Positions 48,123-60,046 of a stretch of 64,000 nucleotides of DNA are shown piece after piece. How positions within the stretch are numbered: position 1 is the first letter of the stretch; the number at the start of each line of letters is the position of its first letter. The stretch is from Pholiota molesta (Eukaryota > Basidiomycota > Agaricomycetes > Agaricales > Strophariaceae), in contig JACGCK010000018.1 in NCBI GenBank assembly GCA_014925825.1, forward strand, positions 372,001 to 436,000. The letters run 5' to 3'. Below the pieces are notes generated by a model. That model made no database searches and was not told the origin of the DNA. It saw only the letters and a list, made by a program, of their open reading frames with translations. A program made the translations under genes and the position numbers.

Positions 48123-50306
48123 ATGTCGCGCACCAAGCCCAGTCATTTAGTCCTTCTGGCGATCCCAGCATGGGGTAAGCATCTCGATGCTAGATTTCAT
48201 AAACTGATAACATACTAACAACATATCTGCATCTTTCTTCCCCATCCTTAGGCCATATCAGACCTTTGCTAGTATTGGCTGCAAGGCTGGTGCTGGAACG
48301 CGATGACCTCGTCCTCAGTGTCATTCTTGCCCCAACCATGATCGAAAAAGCACTTTCAGATGTTTCGACCCACTTCCCGGAAGAATCGCAAGCGCATCTT
48401 CGTGAGCGCATTAGGTGATTAGCCTCGCTTAAGATGCCATGATAAAAGATAATCGTTAACGCTGTTTTCCAACTTCCGATATCAGGATTGTGGCTCCCTT
48501 TGACACGCAGGAACCTGATATGTTCAAGGTTATGGGCGAGTTTATTGGCGCGTATGCACCCGCATATCAGACGCTCCTTCAGGAAAAACCTATTACTTGC
48601 GCGAAGACAGGAAGCACCTTCGAGGCGGTGCCAGCGCCGACCGCCATCATTATGGATGTAAGCCCTCTGTAATTAAATTTAAATTATAATGAAATTTATA
48701 AATTACTTGCTTCATCCAGTTCTTCGCCTATCCCCAGCTGCGCATCACACAGGAGATCACTGGAAACACAGTACCTGTTTTAGCGTGGCTCTCTTCCACC
48801 GCTGCCTCCACTATCCGCGTCGCTGGCCCACCGCAGATTGGCGGTCTTGGTGATTTAGACGCCCGTTCTCAAGCAGAAGCTCAAAGGACAGGCAGACCAG
48901 CTGATGAAATCAGCGAGGAGGTACGAAGTCCCTCTTGACTGCGTTTCAATGTAAAGTTTGCTTACGCACTCATTTGTACTAAGATGCTCAACACAACTAC
49001 GGGGGAGATTATCAAAGTACCTGGTATCCCCCCGATGTATGATTATGAGACCTTGATGCAGATTGTAAGTAGGAGGCTTACAAAAGTTAACTCGCTGACG
49101 CCATAGCTTTTAGCTTCCTATAAACATTCCAATGTCACCCTTATTTAAATCTGCACATTCGTGAGTAACTCAACCCCTGTTTCCTTTCTTGATTCCAACG
49201 TGCCTATTAAATCTCCCTTCTGCAGATTCTTCAAGGAAAGCGAAGGAGTGATCATCGCGACCTCCGATGAATATGAGAACCCTGTATCAGTAACATCCAT
49301 GCGGTCCTGGCTCGCTGCTTGGGGTAAGACTACATACACCGTTGGCCCTTTGATGCCTATTGGATATGGTAGCAACTCTGTCAGCAGCAGGGGCGATACT
49401 GTAGTCGAAAAGTTCTTGGAGAAGTCCCTCCAAAAGTACGGAGAGAAATCTGTTCTTTTCGTAAGCCAATTATTTCTTCTCTTTTCCATTTTTTCTTCTT
49501 ACCTGCCTTGATTAGATATCTTTTGGAACCGTCTTCTGTCCAACGAAACCAGAGTATGTCGACGAGCTTATAGATGCACTCATCGAGAAGGAATTGCCTT
49601 TCGTACGTGGTTTGTATTCTCCTCGTTATTTCTTCTATCCTCATTAAAAATATCAGCTCTTCTGCCACGCGTCTCCCTTTTTACAAATATCCGACGAGAG
49701 TCACAAGAAGGTGGAATCCTCGGGCTTGGGTCTTTTAACCAAATGGGCCCCTCAACAATATGTTTTGACCCATAAGGTGCGGAACAAACCTTGATTGATA
49801 CTCTATCTATCGATACCATGTGCTAATTACGACATATTAGTCCACCGGGTGGTTCTTGACCCATGGAGGTCACGGAGGAGTCACCGAAGCGCTAGCCAGT
49901 GGCATTCCCTTGTAAGCCGACCAGTGTCTCGCATCAACAAACCCCAGCTCACATGCAGCGGCACACCATCAGAATCGGCTGGCCCTTCACAGGCGACCAG
50001 CCGCTCAACATCGCTTCCCTGGCAGACGACAAGAAAGTCGCCATCGAGCTCGTGGAGGTGCGTACGGGCGAGCACGGGCTCAAACCGATCCGCCGCCTCG
50101 GCGAGCGTGTGCCCAAGGGCACGCGCGAGGCCGCCGGGCGCGAGTTCAGGGAGGTGATCGACCAGGTGCGGGGCCCGAAGGGCGAGGAGATGGCGCGGAA
50201 TGCGGCGCGCATGAAGAAGGTGATCGCGCAGGGTTGGGAGGAGGGTGGGGTTGGGAAGAGGGAGCTGCGTGCGTTCTTGGCCAAGTTTGTCGATCGTACT
50301 GCTTAG
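48123..50306 (+). CDS. Family 1 UDP-glycosyltransferase
   Basis: Starts MSRTKPSHLVLLAIPAWG; an intron splits the codon before HIRPLL, which supplies the N-terminal catalytic His (GHIRP). Further exons give LVLSVILAPTMIEK, PTAIIMD, FFAYPQLRITQEITGNTVPV, an acceptor-binding region, FFKESEGVIIATSDEYE, TYTVGPLMPIGYG, KSVLF|ISFGTVFCPTKPEYVD and the donor-binding PSPG-like box WAPQQYVLTHK, STGWFLTHGGHGGVTEALAS, GIPL|IGWPFTGDQPLNI. The last exon joins through a GT..AG intron (about 49912-49974) and ends FLAKFVDRTA. These enzymes move sugars from UDP-sugars to small lipophilic acceptors such as sterols or xenobiotics. The final exon and its downstream DNA are duplicated at 59.2 kb. Confidence 0.9.
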
Positions 50307-50746
50307 TCGGGTACTTAGAGCCTGCTAGAACTCAGAATGAATGTAAATGTATCGTAGTTGTGTGTGTTGAATTTTCTGTTTCATCGCCCAGATGCTGTAG
50401 CTATAAACGAGTCTTGTGCTGCCCAAAGAATCCTCAAATGTTCCGGATAAACCTGCTGTCATTGAACGTTTTGAATATTTTGAGGCCTCATTGTGCACTC
50501 AAAATTAGTGATATTTCCCAACTAACCCTCCATTATATTCTCCTTCGAAATTTCAAGTCATTTACCAATTCACTAACCAAGTCCCAACTCGTACCACCTG
50601 CTCGTCATATTATACCATTATTCCGAATAACTCAACCAATAACTTCCAACACATTTAGAGTCGCCTTAACCGCACCATATATCTCGTTCATCAATTTCGA
50701 ATAGTCTCCATCTCTATTTGCTCTTGTCTATATAATACAAAAACAG
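50307..50746. other. Convergent 3' spacer
   Basis: 440 bp between the convergent glycosyltransferase and Fic 1 genes, conserved in unit B (59584-60046). No gene. Confidence 0.6.
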
Positions 50747-52403
50747 TCAGTTATCGGGGCAGCGACAAAAAGCAACGGAACTTGCGCTGTTGAGAACATG
50801 GTGATATGAGGGTTTAAAGAAGGCCGGAATACATAGAAGCGGGAGTCCGCTTTTCAGCAATGGTATTGAGGCTAAGATTCGAGACAGGCGTCCATTACCG
50901 TCCTAGAAGAACATAAAGTGCGTCAACGACAGGAGGAGGCGATTAATGGGACAGGAGTTTGAGTACCTCAAAGGGATGGATGGTGATAAAAATATGATGG
51001 ATCCAGGCGGCAGAGGCGAACGGATCCCTGGAGTCCGTTTGTCCAATGAGTTCCTGACTCCTCGTTAGTACACGTGTAGTTGAATTCAAAGCGAAGCCAC
51101 TCAAGGTTCATTAACTGACGTTGAAGCGTTCACAAAATGTCTCCAGTTCCTCGTCGACTTCATCGTAAGGACAGAACTGTACCTTGATGCCTTGCGGGCC
51201 AGTCGCGGTGACGTTGGCGCGGGAAGCTTGCCGCGATATTCCTACGTTCAGGTAAGACAACCGCGGTCCATGACCTGTTTGAGCGTACAAGACACGGCTT
51301 GTTCGCATGAGTTTCGCGTGAATACGACATATCATCTCCACAGTCAGATTTGGAGCGTCAGGCTTGACGAAGGCAAATATTTCGTTCAAGGCCTAAACGT
51401 AGAGGGTATAAGAGGTCAGTTGTGCTCAAGGAGGTAAAGATAGCAATGATTTGAGACCTCATGCGTGTCTTGAAGTATAGATAGCGCATCTGAAATGTCA
51501 CCCACTGCACCACCTACAGGGTTTGGTAGGTCGATGAGTTTTTCTTGATCGTAGAAACCGGATTGGACAAGTACAGCTCCAGTCTGTGATAAACAAGAGG
51601 GGGTCAAAGATTGAGATGAAGTAGAATGAAGGAGAGTACAGACATTTTCATCCAAATAAAACGTTCCTTCGATAAAGTTAGTCTCGAGACAGTGCATATT
51701 CTGCAATTTAGCCATAACCCCCGGTTTAGATTCAATACTGTGCCATCTATCTCGTACATCGCTAATTTGAGCACGTTGAAGGCTGCAATATGGGAAGGTA
51801 TCTTTCGCTGCTGTTGGTCGCCAAGATTGGCTTGGAGAGAAACCTAGCGATGGGTCAGTCTTATAGCGAATCACTACAATAATCTGTCAACCATGTCGTC
51901 GTTACAATATTAAAAGCTGGTAATGACTTACAGTGGAGTTCTACCTCGGCTAGAATGGAAGACTGAAATTGCGAAACCCAGCGATCGAGCTGTGGATCCG
52001 CCAACATCCTCTGTAACTGAAAAGAGTGAGCAACAACACATACAATGTTTATAACAGTGAATTACTTCTGCATATAACGCTAAGGCAGTCACTTTACTGC
52101 CTAGCGTCCATCGCATGTCCGCCACTCTCAACAAGAGGTAGGGCAAGCGGTATTTCTCGAGAAGAGATTCCCAAAGTCTGGCCGAAGTGGCGCATGCAAG
52201 ACCATCGGAAGGGTTGACTGTGAGTGAATTCCTTAGCTCTAAGGTTAGCTCAGGTCCCATAACATCGAGTGGCAACTCCTGTAAAATGGCATTCATCAGC
52301 AGCGGCACTTAGCTGAGGTTGAGAAGAAAAAACATACTCTAACAGAAGGCGGCAGCTGAGGACGATCCTCGTTGATATAACAAACAAGGTGAAAATCAGA
52401 CAT
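50747..52403 (-). CDS. Fic-domain protein 1 (AMPylation-type)
   Basis: Starts MSDFHLVCYINEDRPQ at 52403; exons then give ELPLDVMGPELTLELRNSLT, RLWESLLEKYRLPYLLLRVA, YKTDPSLGFSPSQSWRP, NMHCLETNFIEGTFYLDENV, NLTVEMICRIHAKLMRTSRV, DPFASAAWIHHIFITIHPFE and, after an intron inside the motif, DGNGRLSRILASIPLLKSGL. HPFEDGNGRLSR is the complete catalytic Fic motif HxFx(D/E)GNGRxxR; TNFIEG fits the (S/T)xxxE(G/N) autoinhibitory motif, placed N-terminal as in class II Fic proteins. Fic enzymes transfer AMP, or other nucleotide parts, to target hydroxyls; the target is unknown. The gene ends CRCPDN and is intact. A second copy lies at 60047-61752. Confidence 0.88.
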
Positions 52404-52950
52404 GAGTACTTGAGCACTTGAGTGGTGCTCTGAAGTTAGCTGGCGAACAATTCAAGATCGATCCAATTTTTGAAGATTTAAGTTGAATTTGAGGGTGAAT
52501 GTAAGCTACACGAGGCGCCGCTGGCGGCTGATCCCACATGGCGCATGATGTCACATGTCTTATGTAATAACCCGAAGTATCTAAATTTAGCGAGCAGAAC
52601 GTTGTAAGAAAGGAGTCAGTGCTAGTCAGTGTGGTGGAACTAATAACAGTTTGTCACGATTATCGGCGACGATTCCCCCTGGGCGGGTCATGTACTAAAT
52701 CTCGATTCTGGCTTTTCTCTATCAAAGGTCTTTTCAACCGCGTTTCGAAACAAATATGAGTACTAATCATCAATGAGCACAAGTCAGGCTGAATTGAGAT
52801 GCCGATCTGTTTGCCGGGTATATCGTGATCAACTCTGGGCGCTTATCGTAATCGTCGATCCGTTGTAAGCCGTTGTAGCGTTATTCCGAGCGCTTAGAAT
52901 CGTGTGCTTATCAATTTATCAACTCTAGCAGAATAACCTCTGTAAGTCGA
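52404..52950. other. Upstream DNA of Fic 1 and duplication junction
   Basis: Includes the Fic 1 promoter, sequence shared with the flank of Fic 2 (TGGGCGCTTATCG at about 52838 and 61937), the junction between duplicated units at about 52937, and the left target duplication GTCGA (52946-52950). Confidence 0.6.
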
Positions 52951-53195
52951 TGTTACGATATCCCCCGTTAGCGCCCATCATTTCTATTCTTAGTTCACGC
53001 ATCACGCACTCGCCACTCGCACGTCACGCATTCACGCATCCTCGATCGCTCAGTACCATTTAGAATACTATATAAACCTACTCTACGTTATTTGTATCCT
53101 TAGTCGCAGTCTGGTTAATACTACCATCTTCTCCTGCGTCTACTCCGAATACCTTGAGCTCCTCGCTCTATCGATCCCTCAGCGCGATTCTAACA
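52951..53195 (+). repeat. 5' LTR
   Basis: Begins TGTTACGATATCCCCC and ends GCGCGATTCTAACA (TG..CA). It matches the 3' LTR apart from one extra C in the 3' copy (ACTCGCC versus ACTCGCCC). It carries a TATA box at 53069-53076. Confidence 0.96.
53069..53076 (+). promoter_or_regulatory. LTR TATA box
   Basis: TATATAAA lies 33 bp upstream of AGTCGCAGTCT (53102), a normal spacing to a transcription start. The predicted start coincides with the sequence complementary to the primer-binding site. Confidence 0.7.
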
Positions 53196-53197
53196 TT

Positions 53198-53209
53198 AGA
53201 CTGCGACTA
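53198..53209 (+). promoter_or_regulatory. Primer-binding site, self-complementary to the transcript 5' end
   Basis: AGACTGCGACTA, two bases after the 5' LTR, is the exact reverse complement of TAGTCGCAGTCT at 53101-53112 within the LTR. In Tf1/sushi elements the folded-back 5' end of the mRNA primes reverse transcription in this way instead of a tRNA. Confidence 0.75.
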
Positions 53210-53579
53210 TTCTATCGAGCCTTATCAACTCGCCCAACCAACGATACCGTTTCCAGAGTCTTCCCCTCCCCCTCAGTCGTCATTGCAGCCTCTACTCCTA
53301 AACAGCGAGCCGCCTACAGGAATAAACACCGAAAATACCAACATCGCCTAGTACAGCCGATCCGCCACAGCTTCTCCCCTACTCAACGTCTTTGCGTTGC
53401 CGTCGCCGTTCTATATTACAGACTATACATTAACCCACTAGCCGAACCGCTCAACCGCCTTTGAGTATCTAGTCAGCCGCCTTCCTAAAACCTTCCTCAG
53501 CCTACTCGCCTTTCAGTGTCTCGTCAGCCGACCCCCTATCCTACCTCCTAGCGATCTCGCTCAGTTCAGTTCCCCTATT

Positions 53580-54927
53580 ATGGCCGATAATCTTCATAAC
53601 GTTCCTATGCCCGACTTGACTGTTCCGCCCGACAACGCTCTACTCGCCCAAGCCCAGGCCAATAATATTGCCTTACAAGCTCAAGCTCAAGCTCAAGCTC
53701 AAGCGGCTACTGTAGACCCCGCCTATGCAGGCGCTCTCCCTTTTCCACCTCCTTCTCCTGAGGTCAACGTCGCTGGACTCCCTCCGCTCGAACGCGCTAT
53801 TCTCGAGATGGCCAATACCCATCAAGCCACTCAGAACATCCTCCAGAATATGACGCAGATACTTGGACAGCTCACAGTGGGACCCAACGCCGCTCCCTCC
53901 ACTGATCGGACTGGACCGCCTCCCACTCTTTCCGGCAAGAAAGTATCCGTAGCTAATCCTCAACACTTCGACGGCGATCCTCGCAATTTCGAAACTTTTA
54001 TCACTTCAATTGATATCGTGTTTATGGCCGATCCCTATACCTATGCGACCCACACTACCAAAATCTATTACGTCCTATCCTACATGACCAAGAAGTTCGC
54101 CGCTCAATGGGCTCAACGCATGGTCCACAGCATCAACGTCGGCAGCTATATCATCACCACATGGGAAGACTTCCGCGAACATCTTAAGAACACGTTCGAG
54201 AACGCCGACCGCAGAAATCAAGCTCAGCAAAAGCTTCTTGCCCTCAGACAAGGCACTCTAACGGCCGAAGAATTCTTCATTCAATTCGACGAGTACTACC
54301 TCGAATCTGGATTTAACGAAGTTGCCGCTATTCACTACGTCAAGCAGGCTGTTCGAGATGGGCTCATTACGCGCATCGCTACGTCTCCTTCTCCTCTGAG
54401 ACCTACGACGAATGGAAGACTATGATCATTCGCCTCGACCGCCAATTTCGTCAGAATAACGCTAGGCGACAAGCGTTTCCTTCCACCGTTCCTTTAGCAG
54501 TGCCAAATTCGCTCCCCAGATCTCGCTCGACTTCTCCTGCTATGTCCAGCGCCGCTTCCAATGCTCCCACACCAGAATTATCTCCGAATATTACTACGAC
54601 ATCTGGAGTCCAGCCTGGCATGGCGCCCCTATGCAGATCGACGCCGTCTCCACATCCACGTCGCTCGCCAACATTCGCTGCTATAATTGCAACACCATGG
54701 GACATTATGGATATCAATGCCCTCACCCAGACTCTCGGCCTAATCGACGAACCAACGCGCCTTCGAAGAGAGCCGCGACCGCAAGTCAAAACATACGCCA
54801 AATGATCGCCGGCCTTGGGGACCACGAAAAGGAACACGTCATCCGCGCGCTACAAGAGACTCATATCATCGAGGAACTACAGACCGAGGAGGATAACGCT
54901 GAGGATTTTCGGGACCTAGACGAATGA
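53580..54927 (+). pseudogene. Retrotransposon gag, frameshifted
   Basis: Starts MADNLHNVPMPDLTVPPDNA with an alanine/glutamine dipeptide run (QAQAQAQA), then the capsid-like region (FDGDPRNFETFITSIDIVF, LKNTFENADRRNQAQQKLLA). Near 54382 one base appears lost, after which SSETYDEWKTMIIRLDRQFR continues in another frame; a second shift precedes the CCHC zinc knuckle CYNCNTMGHYGYQC (about 54680-54720). Gag would form the virus-like particle; this copy cannot make it in one piece. Confidence 0.85.
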
Positions 54928-55403
54928 AGAACACGTCTTCGTCTACTCATACTAGCAGAATAGATACACCAACTAATCCAACTATTTCTGCCCACAAACT
55001 CGTGTCATCAAACGTCCTCATTGAAGTCTTAACTGATGAGATTTTTATTAGAACACTGAACCCTGCCAGAATGACTGTGTCCTTCACCACATCGACGACG
55101 TTGACGCGTCGACCTATAAACTTCCACATCAAGACTTGCCTTATAAGGAAACAGGATCTACCCGAACGCTACGCCGTTTAAGGCAATTCTATACAAACAC
55201 GCTAGCCGTGACCGACATACTACAGAACTGGATGCCTAAACCTCGCTGGAAAGAGATAAATGATCACCTCATCCAAGCGCTATGTTTTCTCGACGAAGAC
55301 CTCGCTTTGAACGTTCTACTCCAACTCAAAAAACCCAAACACGTCATATCTAAACTTGATTCTAATTCCGTACTCGTCCCAACGAAGATTACACTTCCTA
55401 ACG
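54924..55403 (+). pseudogene. Broken linker/pol leader of the retrotransposon
   Basis: Short overlapping frames (for example PKPRWKEINDHLIQALCFLD, NSVLVPTKITLPNGT) match the linker and start of the protease region of related elements but lie in at least two frames, with a stop just before the protease active site at about 55403. They show further indels. Confidence 0.7.
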
Positions 55404-58400
55404 GGACGATTCCGTCGTCTGGACTCCGGAAAATCTACTCGATTGCGGAGCTACGAATCAATACGTGCACGAAAACTACGTCCGAAAAAACGGCTGGAAA
55501 ATCGATCCATTACCCCATCCCATTCCCGTCTACAACGCCGACGGCTCCATCAATCAATCTGGCGCAATCAAGGCTACCATAGAACTTAACATCCAAATCA
55601 AAGATCACTTCGAACGAAGACAATTCGCCGTTACTAACATCGGCGATTCCGATATGATCCTTGGCTTTTCCTGGCTAAAATTCCATAACCCACTCGTCGA
55701 CTGGCAAACTGGAGATCTCTGTTTCTCTCGTTGCCCTGTTTCTTGCAATATCGCACCCGAATTAAATTCACCTTCTCCGATACCTACCACACTTCATGGT
55801 CCTGATCACGACCATATTCGACTCCTTGATAACGGCGACCACTTCTACTTTAACGACGATTTCCAAGAACCACCAGAAACTTGGGAAACCGCCATCTCAG
55901 CCGAACTCCACGAGGGCGAAACAATGCTTTGCGTCGATATCTTACCCTTAGAAAACGAATATATTCGAGCGATTAAAATTGACGACGAGATTACCCGAAC
56001 AAACGAACTACGCCGCCAACAAGCCAACGATACTGACAAGTACATAAAGGAATTTCCCTCCGTCTTCGAACGCAAAGACTTCGACCGCCTACCACCCGAA
56101 CGACCCTGGGACCACGCCATCGAACTCAAGCCGGATGCTAAACCCGTCACCAGCAAGATATATCCTCTTTCGAGAAGCGAGCAGAAGGAATTGGACACTT
56201 TCATCGAAGAGCAACTACGCACAGGCCGAATACGACCTTCAAAATCGCCTATCGCTTCACCTTTCTTCTTCGTCAAGAAAAAGGATGGTTCGCTACGCCC
56301 CGTTCAGGACTACCGCAAACTCAATGAGATGACGATTCGAAATCAATACCCCTTACCGCTTGTATCAGAACTCATGGACAAGCTTAAAGGCGCCAAGTAC
56401 TTCACCAAGCTCGACGTTCGCTGGGGCTTCAACAACATACGAATCAAACGAGGCGACGAGTACAAGGCCGCCTTCGTTACCAACAGAGGCCTCTTCGAAC
56501 CCCTTGTTATGTTTTTTGGTCTGACGAACTCCCCTGCTACTTTTCAAAATATGATGAACGATTTATTCAAGGACCTCATTCTCGAAGGACACGTCATCGT
56601 TTATATGGACGACATTCTCATATTTACGAACGACAAACGCTTACACGCCAAGATCACTCGTCAAGTTCTCCAGATACTCAAAGATAACAACCTGTATCTC
56701 AAACCCGAAAAGTGTGAATTCGACAAGACCGAAGTCGAATACCTCGGCGTCATAGTCTCCGAAGGCCGTCTCCGCATGAGCCCCAACAAAGTCCTTGCAA
56801 TCGCCGAATGGCCAACGCCCAAATCGAAAAAAGAACTCCAGCAATTCCTAGGTTTCCTTAATTTCTATCGTCGTTTCATTAAAGATTTCGCCAAACTTGC
56901 TACGCCACTCCACTATCTCACCGGTAACAAACCTTGGACCTGGAGTTCCTTCGAAGACTTAGCTTTCCACGACCTCAAGAAGGCCGTCGCTCACGATCCC
57001 ATCCTCACTCTTCCTCTCGATGACGCGCCCTTCCGTATCGAAGCCGACAGCTCTGGATATGCCACTGGCGCTGTTCTATCCCAATTACAGGATTCGATCT
57101 GGAAACCTGTCGCATTCTTTTCCAAGACTTTAAACGACGTCGAACGCAACTACGATGTCCACGATAGAGAACTACTGTCGATCATGCACGCTATAACCGA
57201 CTGGCGCCGATACATACTAGGCGCCTCGACCCCCGTCGACATCCTCTCCGACCACCAAAATCTCCAGTACTTTATGAAATCTCAACGACTCAATAGGCGC
57301 CAAGCTCGATGGGCGCTCGAACTATCTGAATATTCATTCACTCTTACTCACAAGCCAGGTTCACACATGATATGCGCTGACGCCTTATCCCGACGACCTG
57401 ATTACGATAAAGGCCATTTCGACAACAACGACATTACGATTCTTCCTGAACACTTAATCTCCCCTAATAAGCGCTCGTCAGCCTCCATCAGCGCTCTCGC
57501 GGAATCGAAAATCTTATCACCATCGTTCCTTCCTCTCATCCAAGGACAACAACAATCCGTACAACATTTCGTACGAGACAATGTCCCAGGCTGGAAAATC
57601 GAAAACGGCCTCATTACCTGGTTTGGACGTATATGGATACCCGACGCTAACGACTTACGCGTCCAGATAATAAAATTGAATCACGATGACCCCACTGCCG
57701 GACACCCAGGCAGATACCGTACAACCGAACTCATCCAACGAGACTATTGGTGGCCCAGCATTTCCCGCGATGTCCAGCGCTACGTAGCTGGCTGCGCTAC
57801 GTGTCAGAAATCGAAAATTCTCCGCAACAAACCTCGAGGCTTGCTATCCCCAAACGCAATCCCAGAAGATACTTGGGATATTATTTCCGCCGACCTCATA
57901 GTCGACCTTCCCAAAAGTCAACATCATGACTCAATCTTCGTTATCGTCGATCGTTTATCCAAAATGGTTCGCCTAATCCCAACCAAGAAAACCATTACCG
58001 CCGAAGGCCTCGCCCGCCACTATAGAGACCACGTCTGGAAGGATTTCGGACTACCCAGAGTTATCATAACAGATCGAGCGTCCATTTTCACTTCCAACTT
58101 CATGGAAGAACTCAATCGACTCTTAGGTATTCAAACGAATATTTCTACCGCTTACCACCCCCAGACCGACGGACAAACCGAACGACTCAACCAAGAAATC
58201 GAACATTATCTTCGAATTTTCGTCAACGAACGTCAAAACGATTGGGCCGACTGGCTCTCCTGCGCCGAATTCGCCATCAACAACAAAGTCAACTCTTCGA
58301 CAGGATATTCACCCTTCTATATCGTCTACGGAAAACATCCCACTCGTCCTTTACAACCTCCCCGAGCGGCAACTTCTCATGTGCCACATGCAACAAACTT

Positions 58401-58935
58401 CGCTGAACAACTCTCCAACCTCCGTAAAGAAACAAAATCGGCGCTCACCCTAGCCGCTCATAAAATGAAATCATCTTACGACAAACGACATCTGGAACAA
58501 ACCTTCCAACCTGGCGACCAAGTTCTTCTCGACGCTTCCCATCTCATCTCAACACGACCATCTAAGAAACTCGATAATCTCCGCTACGGTCCCTTCACTA
58601 TTCTAGCCACTATTGGAAACCGCTCATATAAACTTCGACTTCCAATTTCCTGGCGTATCCACGACGTCTTCCACGTATCGAAATTAACACCTTTCCACAA
58701 GCCTTCTTTCGAACTACAAAAAACAAATAATTCAAACGACCCCGCTCCGATATCAAACATCACGCCGCCAACGCCAGAATCCATTCTCGAACATCGCTCA
58801 CTCCGCAACGGAACCCTATACCTCGTCAAATGGCAAAATCAACCCAACGAAAACACTTCATGGCAACATGAATCAGATCTTCCTAATGACAACGAAACCG
58901 TCCAACGCTACAAGCACTCCATAGGGATATCTTAA
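55404..58935 (+). CDS. Retrotransposon pol: protease remnant, reverse transcriptase, RNase H, integrase, chromodomain
   Basis: An uninterrupted frame of nearly 1180 codons. In order: aspartic protease active site LLDCGATNQYV (about 55440-55470), reverse transcriptase with KLDVRWGFNNIRIK and catalytic VIVYMDDILIF, RNase H (FRIEADSSGYATGAVLSQ, VHDRELLSIMHAI, ADALSRRP), integrase zinc-binding region (GHPGRYRTTELIQRDYWWPS, CATCQKSK) and core (ISADLIVDLP, IITDRASIFTS, TAYHPQTDGQTERLNQEIEH), and a C-terminal chromodomain (ESILEHRSLRNGTLYLVKWQ, NENTSWQHESDL). Chromodomains direct integration to particular chromatin. The frame lacks its own start and depended on the broken upstream part. Confidence 0.95.
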
Positions 58936-58943
58936 AAGGGGGG
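58934..58943 (+). promoter_or_regulatory. Polypurine tract
   Basis: AAAAGGGGGG lies three bases before the 3' LTR, the usual primer site for plus-strand DNA synthesis. It overlaps the last bases of the pol stop codon. Confidence 0.85.
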
Positions 58944-58946
58944 TAA

Positions 58947-59192
58947 TGTTACGATATCCCCCGTTAGCGCCCATCATTTCTATTCTTAGTTCACGCATCA
59001 CGCACTCGCCCACTCGCACGTCACGCATTCACGCATCCTCGATCGCTCAGTACCATTTAGAATACTATATAAACCTACTCTACGTTATTTGTATCCTTAG
59101 TCGCAGTCTGGTTAATACTACCATCTTCTCCTGCGTCTACTCCGAATACCTTGAGCTCCTCGCTCTATCGATCCCTCAGCGCGATTCTAACA
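58947..59192 (+). repeat. 3' LTR
   Basis: Matches the 5' LTR apart from one inserted C. It starts TGTTACGATATCCCCC and ends TCTAACA, followed by the target duplication GTCGA. Confidence 0.96.
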
Positions 59193-59583
59193 GTCGACCA
59201 GTGTCTCGCATCAACAAACCCCAGCTCACATGCAGCGGCACACCATCAGAATCGGCTGGCCCTTCACAGGCGACCAGCCGCTCAACATCGCCTCCCTGGC
59301 AGACGACAAGAAAGTCGCCATCGAGCTTGTGGAAGTGCGTACGGGCGAGCACGGGCTCAAACCGATCCGCCGCCTCGGCGAGCGTGTGCCCAAGGGCACG
59401 CGCGAGGCCGCCGGGCGCGAGTTCAGAGAGGTGATCGACCAGGTGAGGGGCCCGAAGGGCGAGGAGATAACGCGGAACGCGGCACGCATGAAGAAGGTAA
59501 TCACGCAGGGCTGGGAGGAGGGTGGAGTTGGGAAGAGGGAGCTGCAAGCGTTCTTGGCCAAGTTCGTTGATCGCACTGCTTAG
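59193..59583 (+). pseudogene. Orphan last exon of the UDP-glycosyltransferase
   Basis: Encodes IGWPFTGDQPLNIASLADDK through FLAKFVDRTA, nearly identical to the last exon at 49975-50306, preceded by the matching intron but by none of the upstream exons. It is a duplicated gene fragment. An internal ATG (MQRHTIRIGW) gives an open frame, but that part is intronic in the parent gene, so a functional product is unlikely. Confidence 0.88.
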
Positions 59584-60046
59584 TCGCGCATCCCGAAATA
59601 CAATCCAACTCCGCGTGGAGTGATGTATTTTGTTATATCCTGTTACTTAAAGCCTGCTAGAATTCAGAATGAATGTAAATGTACCTCATGTGTGTTGAAT
59701 TTTCTGTTTCATCGTCCCGATGCTGCAACGTTATAAACGAGTCTTGCGCTGCGCCTTGATAAACCTACTGTTATTGAATATTTTGGATTTTTTGGAGGCC
59801 CCATTGCGTACTCAAAAATTAATGATATTGCCCAACTGACCCTCCATTATATTCTCCTTCCACATTTCAAGTTATTTATCAATTTCACTAACCACGTCCC
59901 AACTCGTACCCCTTGCTCGTCGTATTTAGTATACCATCATTCCAAACAACTCAACCGGTTACTTCCAACACATCTAGAGTCGTCTCAACAGCATCATATA
60001 TTTCCTCCATCAGGATTTTATAATCTCCATCTCTATTTGCTCGTAT
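59584..60046. other. Convergent 3' spacer, unit B
   Basis: Counterpart of 50307-50746 with small indels; no gene. Confidence 0.6.

Larger units (their letters stand above)
49911..52937. repeat. Segmental duplication, unit A
   Basis: Covers the last intron and exon of the glycosyltransferase gene, the 3' spacer, the Fic 1 gene and its upstream DNA. Unit B (52938-52950 plus 59193 to about 62040) repeats this order at high similarity, so the two were adjacent tandem copies before the retrotransposon inserted. Confidence 0.85.
52951..59192 (+). mobile_element. Ty3-type LTR retrotransposon with chromodomain (Tf1/sushi-like chromovirus)
   Basis: 6242 bp, bounded by 245 and 246 bp LTRs and a 5 bp target duplication GTCGA (52946-52950, 59193-59197). 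Gene order is gag, protease, reverse transcriptase, RNase H, integrase, chromodomain. A 12 nt sequence next to the 5' LTR is complementary to the LTR at the predicted transcription start, the arrangement of self-primed Tf1-type elements. Near-identical LTRs show a recent insertion, but frameshifts in gag and the pol leader suggest it cannot move by itself. Confidence 0.95.

Noticed and set aside
55605..56547. Minus-strand frames inside pol
   Set aside because: Antisense of the conserved reverse transcriptase frame; no independent support.
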